In this document: piece by piece, positions 1 to 7,900 of the stretch
Numbering within the stretch: the stretch's first letter is position 1
How the letters are laid out: each line of letters begins with the position of its first letter
Source of the DNA: Thermomicrobiales bacterium
GTDB lineage: Bacteria; Chloroflexota; Chloroflexia; Thermomicrobiales; UBA6265
Length of the DNA stretch: 64,000 bases
NCBI GenBank assembly: GCA_019637585.1
Contig: JAHBVL010000006.1
Location: 1-64,000 of the forward strand
Reading direction: 5' to 3'
The notes under the pieces: model-generated
What the model was told of the DNA's origin: nothing
Databases searched by the model: none
The model's input: only the letters and a program-made list of their open reading frames with translations
Made by a program: the position numbers and the translations under genes

Positions 1-41
1 GTTGCGACTGCTGAGCCGGTCATTCCATTCTGTCTACACCC

Positions 42-300
42 GGGATGCGCGGTGGGCGTAGCGGCGGGGCCTGCCTCGCTCGTCGGTCGCTGGGGTTGCG
101 GTGGGCAATGCAGGCATTGCCGCTACATCTGGGATGCGTGGTGGGTGTAGCGGCGGGGCCTGCCTCGCCCGTCGGTCGCTGGGGTTGCGGTGGCCAACGC
201 AGGCGTTGCCGCTACATCTGGGACGGGTCGTGGTGGGTGTAGCGGCGAGGCCCGCCTCGCCCGTCCACGGGGACGAGCAACGCAGGCCTGCCGTAACCGT
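42..300. repeat. Tandem 89-bp units made of inverted GTAG-headed REP palindromes
   Basis: Two near-identical 89-bp units (42-130 and 131-219) are followed by a shorter diverged third (220-300). Each unit has a plus-oriented palindrome beginning GTAGC (58-85, 147-174, 239-265) and a minus-oriented one ending GCTAC (104-126, 192-215). The minus copies fold as GTAGC, then GGCAATGC, CT, GCATTGCC, a perfect 8-bp stem. GTAG-head plus hairpin is the known form of REP sequences, and inverted pairs resemble BIMEs. The cluster lies just past the 3' end of the gene at 318-1184. The same family recurs at 17963-18096. Confidence 0.85.
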
Positions 301-317
301 CAATGCTGTTGCGGTGC

Positions 318-1184
318 TTAGCTCAGGACCTCGACGAACTGTCCCGACACGTAGCCGGTTTCACCCGTTCCGGGGACTTCCACCGGTACCCACTCACCAA
401 CCGAGGCGCCGGTGACCGAGAGCTCGGTGCCTGTCGGGATGACGGTGACGATGGCCGAATCGGCTGCTGGCTGCTCGCGCAGGTTGACATCGCCGGTGGT
501 GACGACAACGGTGCCGATTGCCGCCGGCGCTGTGGTCACCGTGGAGAGTCCGCGCGCCAGGTAGAGATAGACCAGCGTCGAACCATTGGTGCCGCGCAGA
601 ATCGAAACACCGGAGAAGCCGGAGTTGTTTCGCTCCCGGATACCCGCTGCCAGCTCGTCGCCCTGCTGGTTGCCGCCGATCTCGCCGCAGGCGACGATCG
701 ATGGATCGTCGATGCTGGCCCGGATCACAACGGAATGGCGGGTATCGACCAGATTCGCTAGCGATGACTCCACGGTCGTCACGCTGCGCCCCATGAGCGC
801 TGCGGGAGGCACCGCGGTCATTCCCTCATCCGCTTCGACATCGAGAAGCTCGAAAACCGAATCGCCGCTCGCGGTGTCACAGGAGCCTTCGATGATCTCC
901 GCGAAAAATGGTGGCTCGAAACCAGACTCGGCGCCTGTCTGAGCGATGGGAAGGCAAACGGCGTTGCCGCCCACAGATGAAACGCTGCCGCTCGACTCAG
1001 AGGTGCCGCCGGTGCCCGATGTGTCGATCGTCTGGGCTCCACCGACGGCAGTGTCCGCGTTGACGACCGCCGGCCGCAGCACAGCGGCTCCGGCGGCGAC
1101 CATGGACATGGCCTTGAGAAGACTGCGACGCGAAGGCGCGGTGGAAATCGCGCGTGCGAGTGCGTCGAACCGAGGTGCATCCAT
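318..1184 (-). CDS. Tat-exported protein with C-terminal SH3b domain
   Basis: 288 residues, function unknown. The N-terminus has twin arginines (SRRSLLKAM) followed by an alanine-rich hydrophobic stretch, so Tat-type export is likely. The middle is serine/glycine-rich with no recognised domain. The last 65 residues form a bacterial SH3 domain (DVNLREQPAADS near its start, GETGYVSGQF near its end), a fold usually involved in wall or surface binding. The start at 1184 is preferred over an in-frame ATG 117 bases upstream because AAGGAG lies 10 bases before it. Outer-surface binding is inference. Confidence 0.75.
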   Translation of the reverse strand: MDAPRFDALARAISTAPSRRSLLKAMSMVAAGAAVLRPAVVNADTAVGGAQTIDTSGTGGTSESSGSVSSVGGNAVCLPIAQTGAESGFEPPFFAEIIEGSCDTASGDSVFELLDVEADEGMTAVPPAALMGRSVTTVESSLANLVDTRHSVVIRASIDDPSIVACGEIGGNQQGDELAAGIRERNNSGFSGVSILRGTNGSTLVYLYLARGLSTVTTAPAAIGTVVVTTGDVNLREQPAADSAIVTVIPTGTELSVTGASVGEWVPVEVPGTGETGYVSGQFVEVLS

Positions 1185-1263
1185 CGAGTTGTGGCTCCTT
1201 CCGTCACCGTGCAAGCGGGAAGGGCCGGGGGATGCCCAGGGAGCACGTACAAAATCTACGTAC

Positions 1264-1291
1264 ACTCTACACGTCCGTACAGCGATTTCAA
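1264..1291 (-). promoter_or_regulatory. Possible sigma-70 promoter for the SH3b gene
   Basis: On the minus strand TTGAAA (1291-1286) and TAGAGT (1269-1264) are separated by 16 bases, about 80 bases upstream of the start at 1184. The surrounding 1244-1378 stretch is AT-richer than its neighbours and holds several TACGTAC motifs. The match is moderate and unproven. Confidence 0.35.
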
Positions 1292-1399
1292 GATTTTCCA
1301 CGAAGTCAAGAATCGGCCGGAAAATGGGCCAATTTCTGCACCCAGAGTTGCTATAGATCGGAATGCCTACGTACGAACGCAGGTGTCAGAGGGTGTCCA

Positions 1400-1840
1400 T
1401 CAGTCAACCCGCTCGACGGCGGATCGGCACCAGGTGAGAACTTCGTCGGTCAATTGCAGATTCGGCCAGGATTCCGGGCCATACCAGCCCGCTCCACCGA
1501 TGAGGCCGCCGCTCACTGCGGTGGCGAAATAGACGAGATCGATGTGCTCGTGACCTGGCCGGATCTGGGCGAGCTGGACGCCGGCCGGGCGACAGAGCTG
1601 CCTGGGCTGGTCCTCTGCGGCAACCTCATTCAGCTGGTCGCAGGAAAGCCGGATGTGGATGCCGGTTTCTTCGAGAACTTCGCGGACGGCGGCGCGATCG
1701 GGAAGCTCTCCCGGTTCGATATGACCGCCGGGCGGAAGCCAGCGCTGGAGCTTCTGGTGGAAGTGGAGCAGGACCTTGCCATCCGAGACGACGAACACCG
1801 CGACGGTGAAATCGCGGGTTGGCGCGGATGGGTCACTCAT
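1400..1840 (-). CDS. NUDIX hydrolase
   Basis: 146 residues, cytoplasmic. A complete NUDIX box runs from G39 to I61: G39, E45, then R53-E54 and E57-E58-T59-G60, matching GX5EX7REUXEEXGU. The family hydrolyses nucleoside diphosphates linked to another group; the substrate cannot be told from sequence. The ATG at 1840 overlaps the stop of the upstream 2TM-like gene as ATGA, so the two are probably translationally coupled. The open frame extends upstream in the same frame, but that part is a shadow of the neighbouring gene. Confidence 0.9.
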   Translation of the reverse strand: MSDPSAPTRDFTVAVFVVSDGKVLLHFHQKLQRWLPPGGHIEPGELPDRAAVREVLEETGIHIRLSCDQLNEVAAEDQPRQLCRPAGVQLAQIRPGHEHIDLVYFATAVSGGLIGGAGWYGPESWPNLQLTDEVLTWCRSAVERVD

Positions 1841-2637
1841 AGTGCCGGGGCGCCCCGGTCGTGCTGCTGTTCTGCCGCCTGGGATTCCCGGCGGGTCAGC
1901 CAGGCCGATGCCGCGGCTTCGATCCACTGCCACTCCAGCTCGGGATCGATACCGCTGTCGTCCTGGCTGGCGGCACGAGCGGCGGCGGCCAGCGGTCCGG
2001 GAGTTCGTGCAACGACGGTTTCCTGCAGAACACTCGCTTCCTCGACGGGAGCGGCAGATTCCGGTTCGACTGGGGACTCGACGGATTCCGCTGCCGCAAC
2101 CACGTCGTCCGGATCGGGCCAGGAGGTGTCCCAGTCGGCCAGAAGCGCCTCCATGTCCAGCGACGGACTGGGTGGCGTGGGTTGGGCCGCCGGCGCTGCC
2201 GGCGTGTGCTCGATGATGGTCTGCCGGTTCCACTCTTCGGCATAGAGCGCCGAGGCCGCCGATGTCGCCGCCGGATTGGGCGTCGATGGCGTGCGGAAGT
2301 CGATCGAGCTGCTGCTCTGATAGGCCCGTGCCGCCTGCCACTGACGAGCCGAGGCGGGCATCGAGCTCAGCGGATTGTCGTCCTTCAGGATGACGTGGCG
2401 AATCAGCGCCCAGACGCTAACGAGCAGCGCGTGGAAACCGAGCAGGAATGCCCACGGTATGAAGAGATCCGCTGTCCAGAAATCGCCGGGAGATGAGTAG
2501 ATGTTCCATGGAACGAGGATGACCAGCCCGACGAAGAATGCCAGGGCATTCAGCGCCAGGAAGCCAGTTCCCGTCAACCAATCGAAGAGGCCACGGCCAC
2601 CATGGGCCAGGACCCCCGCCGGGCGCGCAGTGTTCAT
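1837..2637 (-). CDS. 2TM-domain-like membrane protein with long acidic tail
   Basis: 266 residues. Two hydrophobic segments lie near residues 22-45 and 52-76, joined by a short loop with tryptophans and aromatic residues (DFWTADLFIPWAF), followed by a histidine-containing end (ALIRHV). This resembles the bacterial 2TM domain. The remaining 170 residues are low-complexity, Ala/Ser/Pro/Glu-rich and probably cytoplasmic and disordered. The start at 2637 is preferred because AGGAAA precedes it; upstream codons in the frame do not look coding. It is coupled to the NUDIX gene by a 4-base overlap. Role unknown. Confidence 0.7.
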   Translation of the reverse strand: MNTARPAGVLAHGGRGLFDWLTGTGFLALNALAFFVGLVILVPWNIYSSPGDFWTADLFIPWAFLLGFHALLVSVWALIRHVILKDDNPLSSMPASARQWQAARAYQSSSSIDFRTPSTPNPAATSAASALYAEEWNRQTIIEHTPAAPAAQPTPPSPSLDMEALLADWDTSWPDPDDVVAAAESVESPVEPESAAPVEEASVLQETVVARTPGPLAAAARAASQDDSGIDPELEWQWIEAAASAWLTRRESQAAEQQHDRGAPAL

Positions 2638-2897
2638 CGTTTCCTGATTCCCTGCCGTATTGACCCAGTTCGATCCGGAGCCACCCGGATGTTGAGTGAG
2701 GACGCCGGTCAGGCACGTCTCGTACCTTTGAACGCGGCAACGGGTCAAACGGTTCCCTCGCCCTGCATTTTACCTGCCGGATGGGTGCTCGCCAACCCCC
2801 GGAAGGGGAATGCTGGTGTGATAGACTGCGACGCTGTAGGACTCTGAATTCCGGGCTTTGCCAGTCGCTGCGAATCCGGCATGCAACGAGAGTAAAA

Positions 2898-3272
2898 ATG
2901 GAAAGTTTCGTCCCGGTATCACCGCGAGAGCGCATGGGAAGCCACACACCGCTGCGCTGTCCCATCTGTGACGGCGAGTTGACGCATACCGCTATTCGGG
3001 ACATTGGTGGCGTCACGGCCGATTTGATCTGGCAGGTCCATGCCGGAGAATGTCCGGTGCATGGCTGGTTTCAGGCAGAGGTCATCTCGCGTCCGCCGCG
3101 TGAGATTTTTCCGGTCACGCGCCCGTTCGGAGCCGCTCGCCGGATGGTGGTCGATGGCGAAGAGCTCTTTTCCTTTTCTACGGTGTGGAACGATGTCCCC
3201 GCGCTGATCAAATTCTCGAAGGTCGATCCGCTCGACCCGCAGTATTGGCGCGTGCGCCGGCAGGCACGATAG
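2898..3272 (+). CDS. Small zinc-ribbon-like hypothetical protein
   Basis: 124 residues if the ATG at 2898 is used; an alternative ATG is at 2934. The N-terminal part carries CPICDGEL and, about 30 residues later, GECPVHGW, a CxxC...CxxH arrangement that could bind one zinc. The C-terminal half is mixed alpha/beta with no recognised motif. It is transcribed away from the 2TM-like gene, with a 260-base gap between starts. Function unknown. Confidence 0.65.
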   Translation: MESFVPVSPRERMGSHTPLRCPICDGELTHTAIRDIGGVTADLIWQVHAGECPVHGWFQAEVISRPPREIFPVTRPFGAARRMVVDGEELFSFSTVWNDVPALIKFSKVDPLDPQYWRVRRQAR

Positions 3273-3358
3273 GAAAGCACCTGTTGTTCGCGCTCCCGGC
3301 GCGAGTTCTGTTCCCCAATCGCCACCCCGCAATGTGTTGACTCGAGGTCGTTCTCAGG

Positions 3359-4657
3359 GTGGATGAGTTTCTGACAACGCCAGTACCAGAGAACCCGGCG
3401 GGGCTGCCGCCCGACCAGTCGTGGCTGGACCGGGGGCGAAGCCTGTCTCCGATCTCGCTCCTGCTGGTCATCCTCATCGCCTACTTCATGATCGAGGTCA
3501 AGGGCGTTCTGATCCTGATCGTCCTGTCGTTCCTTTTCGCCACCATCATCGAGCGTCCGGTCAACCGCCTGCAGCGCCAACACTTGCCGCGGGCGTTGAG
3601 CATTCTCGTGGTGTACACGGTCATCATCGCCCTGCTCGGCGCCGCGACCTACCTCCTCGTTCCGACGATCGCCGAAGAAGCCGAACGTTTCCGAACCGAA
3701 GCGCCCGAATCACTGCGCGAACTGCAGCGCGATTGGCGGACCAGCGACAACGGCATCCTGCGGGGGCCCGGCGCGGATGGTCTCCAATCGCTGATTGCGG
3801 CCATCCAGAAACCGCCTGAAATTCCCCAGGAAGTCGCAATTCCGGTCATCACGGGCATCACCGGGGGCGTCATCGGTTTCGTGACGATCTTCGTGATCAC
3901 CTTCTACTACCTGATGGAGAAACCCTTCACCCAGCGGCTGATCCTGATGCAGCTCAAACCTCCCACGGCGTTGCGTGTCGGCCGGATCTGGGCGGATGTG
4001 GAACAACAGCTCGGACGCTGGATGCGGGGACAGCTGACGCTGATGATCATCATCGGCATCGCCTCCACCGTGGCCTATGGGTTGCTGGATATCCGCTTCT
4101 GGCCGGTGCTCGGACTGATCGCCGGCATCACGGAGGCGATCCCGATCATCGGTCCATGGCTGGGCGGTATTCCGGCTGTTGCCGTGGCGATGACGCAGTC
4201 GTGGGAAAAAGCGTTGATGGTGGCCGGCGTGGCTGTGGCGATTCAGCTGACCGAGAACTGGATTCTGGTGCCGCGCGTGATGCGCGGAGCAGTTGGGCTG
4301 ACGCCATTGACGGTCTTTCTGGCCATTCTGGTCGGTACCGAGTTCATGGGGGTGGTGGGAGCGCTACTGGCGATCCCCATCGCCGCGGCGATCCAGGTGA
4401 TCGTTTCCGATCTGATCAAAGCGCGACGTGCGGAAGACCAGCTGCCGCAGACGGTGTCCAGCTGGCGCTGGCTCGGCGAACGATTGATGCCCGAACGGGA
4501 TCCGTGGAGCCGTCCACCTCCGGCATCTCAGGCTCAGTCTGCCCGAAACGATCTCATGTCCGAGAGAACGCCTCGTTCGGGTATCGTCTGGCCGCCGCAG
4601 CCGGAGAGCGGGGATGTGGCCGATTCTGAATCGGGTGTTGCCCGCGCCACGGAATAG
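3359..4657 (+). CDS. AI-2E family transporter (PerM/TqsA type)
   Basis: 432 residues from a GTG start. It has the family layout: two adjacent N-terminal membrane segments (LLLVILIAYFMI, then ILIVLSFLFATIIE), a third after LPRALSILVVY, a soluble linker, and a C-terminal group of membrane helices including PIIGPWLGGIPAV and VGTEFMGVVGALLAIPIAA. Members export small molecules such as AI-2 or act as ion antiporters; the substrate is not predictable. The last 70 residues are a hydrophilic tail. The start is weakly defined: GAGG lies about 12 bases upstream. No partner gene is adjacent. Confidence 0.88.
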   Translation: MDEFLTTPVPENPAGLPPDQSWLDRGRSLSPISLLLVILIAYFMIEVKGVLILIVLSFLFATIIERPVNRLQRQHLPRALSILVVYTVIIALLGAATYLLVPTIAEEAERFRTEAPESLRELQRDWRTSDNGILRGPGADGLQSLIAAIQKPPEIPQEVAIPVITGITGGVIGFVTIFVITFYYLMEKPFTQRLILMQLKPPTALRVGRIWADVEQQLGRWMRGQLTLMIIIGIASTVAYGLLDIRFWPVLGLIAGITEAIPIIGPWLGGIPAVAVAMTQSWEKALMVAGVAVAIQLTENWILVPRVMRGAVGLTPLTVFLAILVGTEFMGVVGALLAIPIAAAIQVIVSDLIKARRAEDQLPQTVSSWRWLGERLMPERDPWSRPPPASQAQSARNDLMSERTPRSGIVWPPQPESGDVADSESGVARATE

Positions 4658-4685
4658 AGTCGCATTCGAGCACGCTTCAGGCTAG

Positions 4686-4912
4686 GTCATTCTGAGTAGC
4701 CTCTCCAATGTTAGTTGTCATGTTGCGCAACCAATCTCCCGAGTCATCTTGAGCGGAGCGAAAGATCTCTCGTTGATCGAAGGCAGTCCATGACTTGCAG
4801 CGTTTTCGCGAGATTCCCGCTGCGGCGGGAGATTCTTCGCTGGCGCTCAGAATGACATGGCAAGGGAAGCGCTAACAGGACAATTAACGTTGGTCGCGCT
4901 ACTCAGAATGAC
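4686..4912. repeat. Nested inverted-repeat element (MITE-like)
   Basis: The 300-base gap between genes is almost filled by a nested palindrome. The outer arms are a perfect 15-bp inverted repeat: GTCATTCTGAGTAGC (4686-4700) and its complement (4898-4912). Inner arms of about 27 bases (4743-4770 and 4829-4855) are imperfect complements that begin GTCATCTTGAGCGG and end CGCTCAGAATGAC. A related element with 27-base arms is at 23527-23630. No open frame is present inside. Confidence 0.75.
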
Positions 4913-4957
4913 GTTCTCCTCAACACGGCCGGCAATGGTGAGGGCCCGCTCTAGCAG

Positions 4958-5236
4958 TTACTCAGCTGGTGCAGCGGGGCGCCGTTTCGGCGGTCGCACC
5001 AGCAACTCGATTTCCTCGTCGTGGATCTCGAAGACCCAACCGGCGACGGTGACGATGGCCGGTGAGCTGATTTCGCCATGGCGAAGCTCGATTTCGATGC
5101 CCTCAACGACATAATCACGTTTGGCGTCGCGGGAAAAAGGATGGCGAGGATTGCGGTAGACCTCGCGCGTGCCGCCCGCCAGGTCGACGGCCGCGGTTGC
5201 CAGCTCATATGCCCGCTCTTCGGTCAATTCCACCAT
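4958..5236 (-). CDS. Hypothetical protein
   Basis: 92 residues, not recognised. It is acidic at the N-terminus (MVELTEERAYELATAAVDL), has a central beta-rich part (DYVVEGIEIELRHGE, then IVTVAGWVFEIHDEEIELLV), and ends in a short basic Pro/Arg tail. The start at 5236 is chosen because GAGGA lies 10 bases upstream. It is divergent from the M20 gene that begins at 5386. No membrane segment or signal peptide is visible. Confidence 0.65.
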   Translation of the reverse strand: MVELTEERAYELATAAVDLAGGTREVYRNPRHPFSRDAKRDYVVEGIEIELRHGEISSPAIVTVAGWVFEIHDEEIELLVRPPKRRPAAPAE

Positions 5237-5385
5237 CGGTTCTGCGTCCTCACCACTCGGCCAACTCCCTCCTAGGATACGTGCTTTTCCGGAGTGGCTC
5301 ACGAAAGACGCCCCCTTTCTGGTATCGTGCCACCCATCGTTGGAATGGGGGACAGGGGAGAACCCAGACAGGAGTAGCCACGATC

Positions 5386-6591
5386 ATGCCGGTTGCAGAT
5401 GTTTCCTTCAAAGACCAGGTGGAAGAGATTCTGCCAGGGGTCATAGCCGACCGCAGGCACCTGCATCAGCATCCCGAACTGGGGTTTCAGGAGCATGAAA
5501 CCGCAGCGTTCATCACCGAGCGGCTCACCTCGCTGGGTGTCGAGGATATCAGGACAGGTATCGCCAAAACTGGCGTGACAGGACTGGTTCGGGGAACGGG
5601 CAAGGGTCCCGGCGCCGATAAAGTGGTCATGCTTCGCGCCGATATGGATGCGCTGCCGATCCACGAGGACAACGACGTCGAGTACCGGTCGCAGAACGAC
5701 GGGGTGATGCACGCCTGCGGACATGATTCGCACGTGTCGATGCTCCTCGGCACCACCCGCATGCTTGTCGACAATCGCGATCGCTTCGCCGGAACGGTGA
5801 AGGTGCTCTTCCAGCCTGCCGAAGAAGGGGGGGGCGGCGCCAGGATGATGGTCGCCGAGGGAGCCCTGCAGGATCCCGAGGTCCACGCCACATTCGGCAT
5901 TCACATCTGGCAAGGCATCGATCTGGGCGTCGTCACGGCCCGCGAAGGTGTCTCGATGGTCGGGGCGGACGGTTTCAAGATCCATATCAACGGCAGAGGA
6001 GGACATGGCGCCGCGCCGAACCGGTGCGTCGATCCAGTTGTCGTCGGATCGGCGATTGTCAACGCGCTGCAGACCGTCATCTCGCGGGAGAAGGATCCCA
6101 CCGTTCCCGGGGTGGTCACGATCGGATCGTTCCGGTCGGGCGAGGCGTTCAACGTCATTCCAGACACCGCCGATCTCACCGGTACCATTCGCACCGTGTC
6201 GGCCGAACAGGGTGACGCGGTCAAAGCGCGGCTCGAAGCGCTCGTCACCGGGGTGGCGTCAGCGATGGGCGCCACTGCGGAGGTCTCGTTCTCGTTCGGC
6301 GCTCCGGCCGTGATCAACGACCCGGAAATGACGAAGATCGTCCGGCAGGCGGCGGCGGAGGTCGTCGGCACTGAGAACTCGATCGAAGGGGCGTTGATGC
6401 CGGTGTCGGAGGATTACAGTCTCTTCCTCAATGAAGTGCCAGGGTGCTTTTTCTTCGTCGGTAGCCGGAATGAAGCACTCGGTTTGACCTGGGGGCATCA
6501 CCACCAGAAATTCGATATCGACGAAGCAGCCATGGCCATCGGCATCGAAACGATGACCCGGACCGTGTTCGGCTATTTCGATGCACAGTAG
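5386..6591 (+). CDS. M20 family amidohydrolase (N-acyl-amino-acid or hippurate hydrolase type)
   Basis: 401 residues. Metal-site motifs of the M20D group are present: RRHLHQHPELGFQE near residue 24, HACGHDSH with C111 and H113, and QPAEEGGGGA with E146-E147. A dimerisation insert begins near GGHGAAPNRC and the C-terminal metal motif is WGHHHQKFD. Such enzymes cleave N-acyl amino acids or amide conjugates, or process auxin-like amides. AGGAG sits 11 bases before the ATG. A paralogous gene follows 25 bases downstream, so an operon is likely. Cytoplasmic, no signal peptide. Confidence 0.92.
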   Translation: MPVADVSFKDQVEEILPGVIADRRHLHQHPELGFQEHETAAFITERLTSLGVEDIRTGIAKTGVTGLVRGTGKGPGADKVVMLRADMDALPIHEDNDVEYRSQNDGVMHACGHDSHVSMLLGTTRMLVDNRDRFAGTVKVLFQPAEEGGGGARMMVAEGALQDPEVHATFGIHIWQGIDLGVVTAREGVSMVGADGFKIHINGRGGHGAAPNRCVDPVVVGSAIVNALQTVISREKDPTVPGVVTIGSFRSGEAFNVIPDTADLTGTIRTVSAEQGDAVKARLEALVTGVASAMGATAEVSFSFGAPAVINDPEMTKIVRQAAAEVVGTENSIEGALMPVSEDYSLFLNEVPGCFFFVGSRNEALGLTWGHHHQKFDIDEAAMAIGIETMTRTVFGYFDAQ

Positions 6592-6616
6592 CATTGGTTT
6601 TGTTTGACAGGAGTGC

Positions 6617-7819
6617 ATGATGGTTGTAGCCAATCCAACCCTGCGTGGGGAAATCGATGAAATCATGCCGGGCGTCATCGCCGACCGGCGGCACCTGCAC
6701 GAGAATCCCGAGCTCGGATTTCAGGAGTTCAAGACGGCGAAGTTCGTTGCCGAGCGACTCGAAGCGATGGGTGTGGAGGATATCCGGACCGGAATCGCCA
6801 TCACCGGCGTCACCGGATTGATCCATGGCGCCAAGCCGGGAACAGGTCCGGTCGTGCTGGTTCGGGCCGACATGGATGCCCTGCCGATTCTCGAGGAAAA
6901 CGACGTCGAGTACCGGTCGAAAACCGATGGGACGATGCACGCCTGTGGACATGATGCCCACACGTCGATGCTGCTGGGAATCGCCCGGATTCTGATGAAC
7001 CGGCGCAATGAGTTCTCCGGCACGGTGAAACTGCTCTTCCAGCCGGCGGAAGAGGGAGGCGGCGGCGCCCGCGTGATGATCGACGAGGGCGCGTTGGAAG
7101 ACCCGCATGTCGACTATGTGTTCGGTCAGCACGTGGCCCAGCAGTCGCCGATTGGCATGCTGGAGTGCCGGGGGGGACCGGCGATGGCGGCTGCCGACCG
7201 GTTCAGCATCGTCATTCAGGGGAAGGGAGGGCATGGCGCCCAGCCTCACCTCTGCATCGACCCGATTTCGGTTGGTGCACAGATCGTTACCGCGTTGCAG
7301 ACGATCGTTGGACGGGAAATCGATCCCGTGGACAAAGCCGTCGTGACGGTCGGGGCGTTCAATGCCGGAGAAGCATCGAATGTCATTCCCGACACCGCCG
7401 AGCTGCGAGGCACGCTGCGGTCCTTTTCACCCGAGGTGCGCGAGCATATCGGCCGCCGTGTCGGGGAGATCGCCGCGGGCGTGGCTCAGTCGATGGGCGC
7501 GACAGTCGCCTACGAGTACAACCCCGGGTATCCGTCCACGGTCAACGATCCCGGTATGGCCACGCTGGTGCGCGAGATCGCCTCCGATGTGTTGGGGGAG
7601 GAGAACGTCAGCGAGGGCCCACTTCACATGGGCGCCGAAGACTTCAGCTATTTCCTGGAGCAACGTCCAGGGGCTTTCTACTTCCTCGGCAGTGCGAATG
7701 AAGCGCGCGGGCTGACCTGGGGGCACCACCACCCTCGTTTCGATATCGACGAAGCCTCCATGGCCGGCGGCATCGAGGTGATGGTGCAGACGGTGCTACG
7801 GGTGATGGACGGGAGCTAG
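6617..7819 (+). CDS. M20 family amidohydrolase, tandem paralogue
   Basis: 400 residues, clearly similar along its whole length to the preceding protein. The same metal motifs are intact: RRHLHENPELGFQE, HACGHDAH with C110 and H112, QPAEEGGGGA with E145-E146, and WGHHHPRFD near the C-terminus. Two adjacent ATGs exist (6617, 6620); AGGAG at 6609-6613 fits the second slightly better. The pair looks like an old tandem duplication with changes mainly in the dimerisation domain, which suggests different acyl or amino-acid preferences (inference). Confidence 0.92.
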   Translation: MMVVANPTLRGEIDEIMPGVIADRRHLHENPELGFQEFKTAKFVAERLEAMGVEDIRTGIAITGVTGLIHGAKPGTGPVVLVRADMDALPILEENDVEYRSKTDGTMHACGHDAHTSMLLGIARILMNRRNEFSGTVKLLFQPAEEGGGGARVMIDEGALEDPHVDYVFGQHVAQQSPIGMLECRGGPAMAAADRFSIVIQGKGGHGAQPHLCIDPISVGAQIVTALQTIVGREIDPVDKAVVTVGAFNAGEASNVIPDTAELRGTLRSFSPEVREHIGRRVGEIAAGVAQSMGATVAYEYNPGYPSTVNDPGMATLVREIASDVLGEENVSEGPLHMGAEDFSYFLEQRPGAFYFLGSANEARGLTWGHHHPRFDIDEASMAGGIEVMVQTVLRVMDGS

Positions 7820-7900
7820 TTCCAGGGGTTCCGATATCGCCCGACCTGTCCTAACATAACGATACCGGTTTGCGAGACAGCTTCTCTGTAGCGACGCGCC

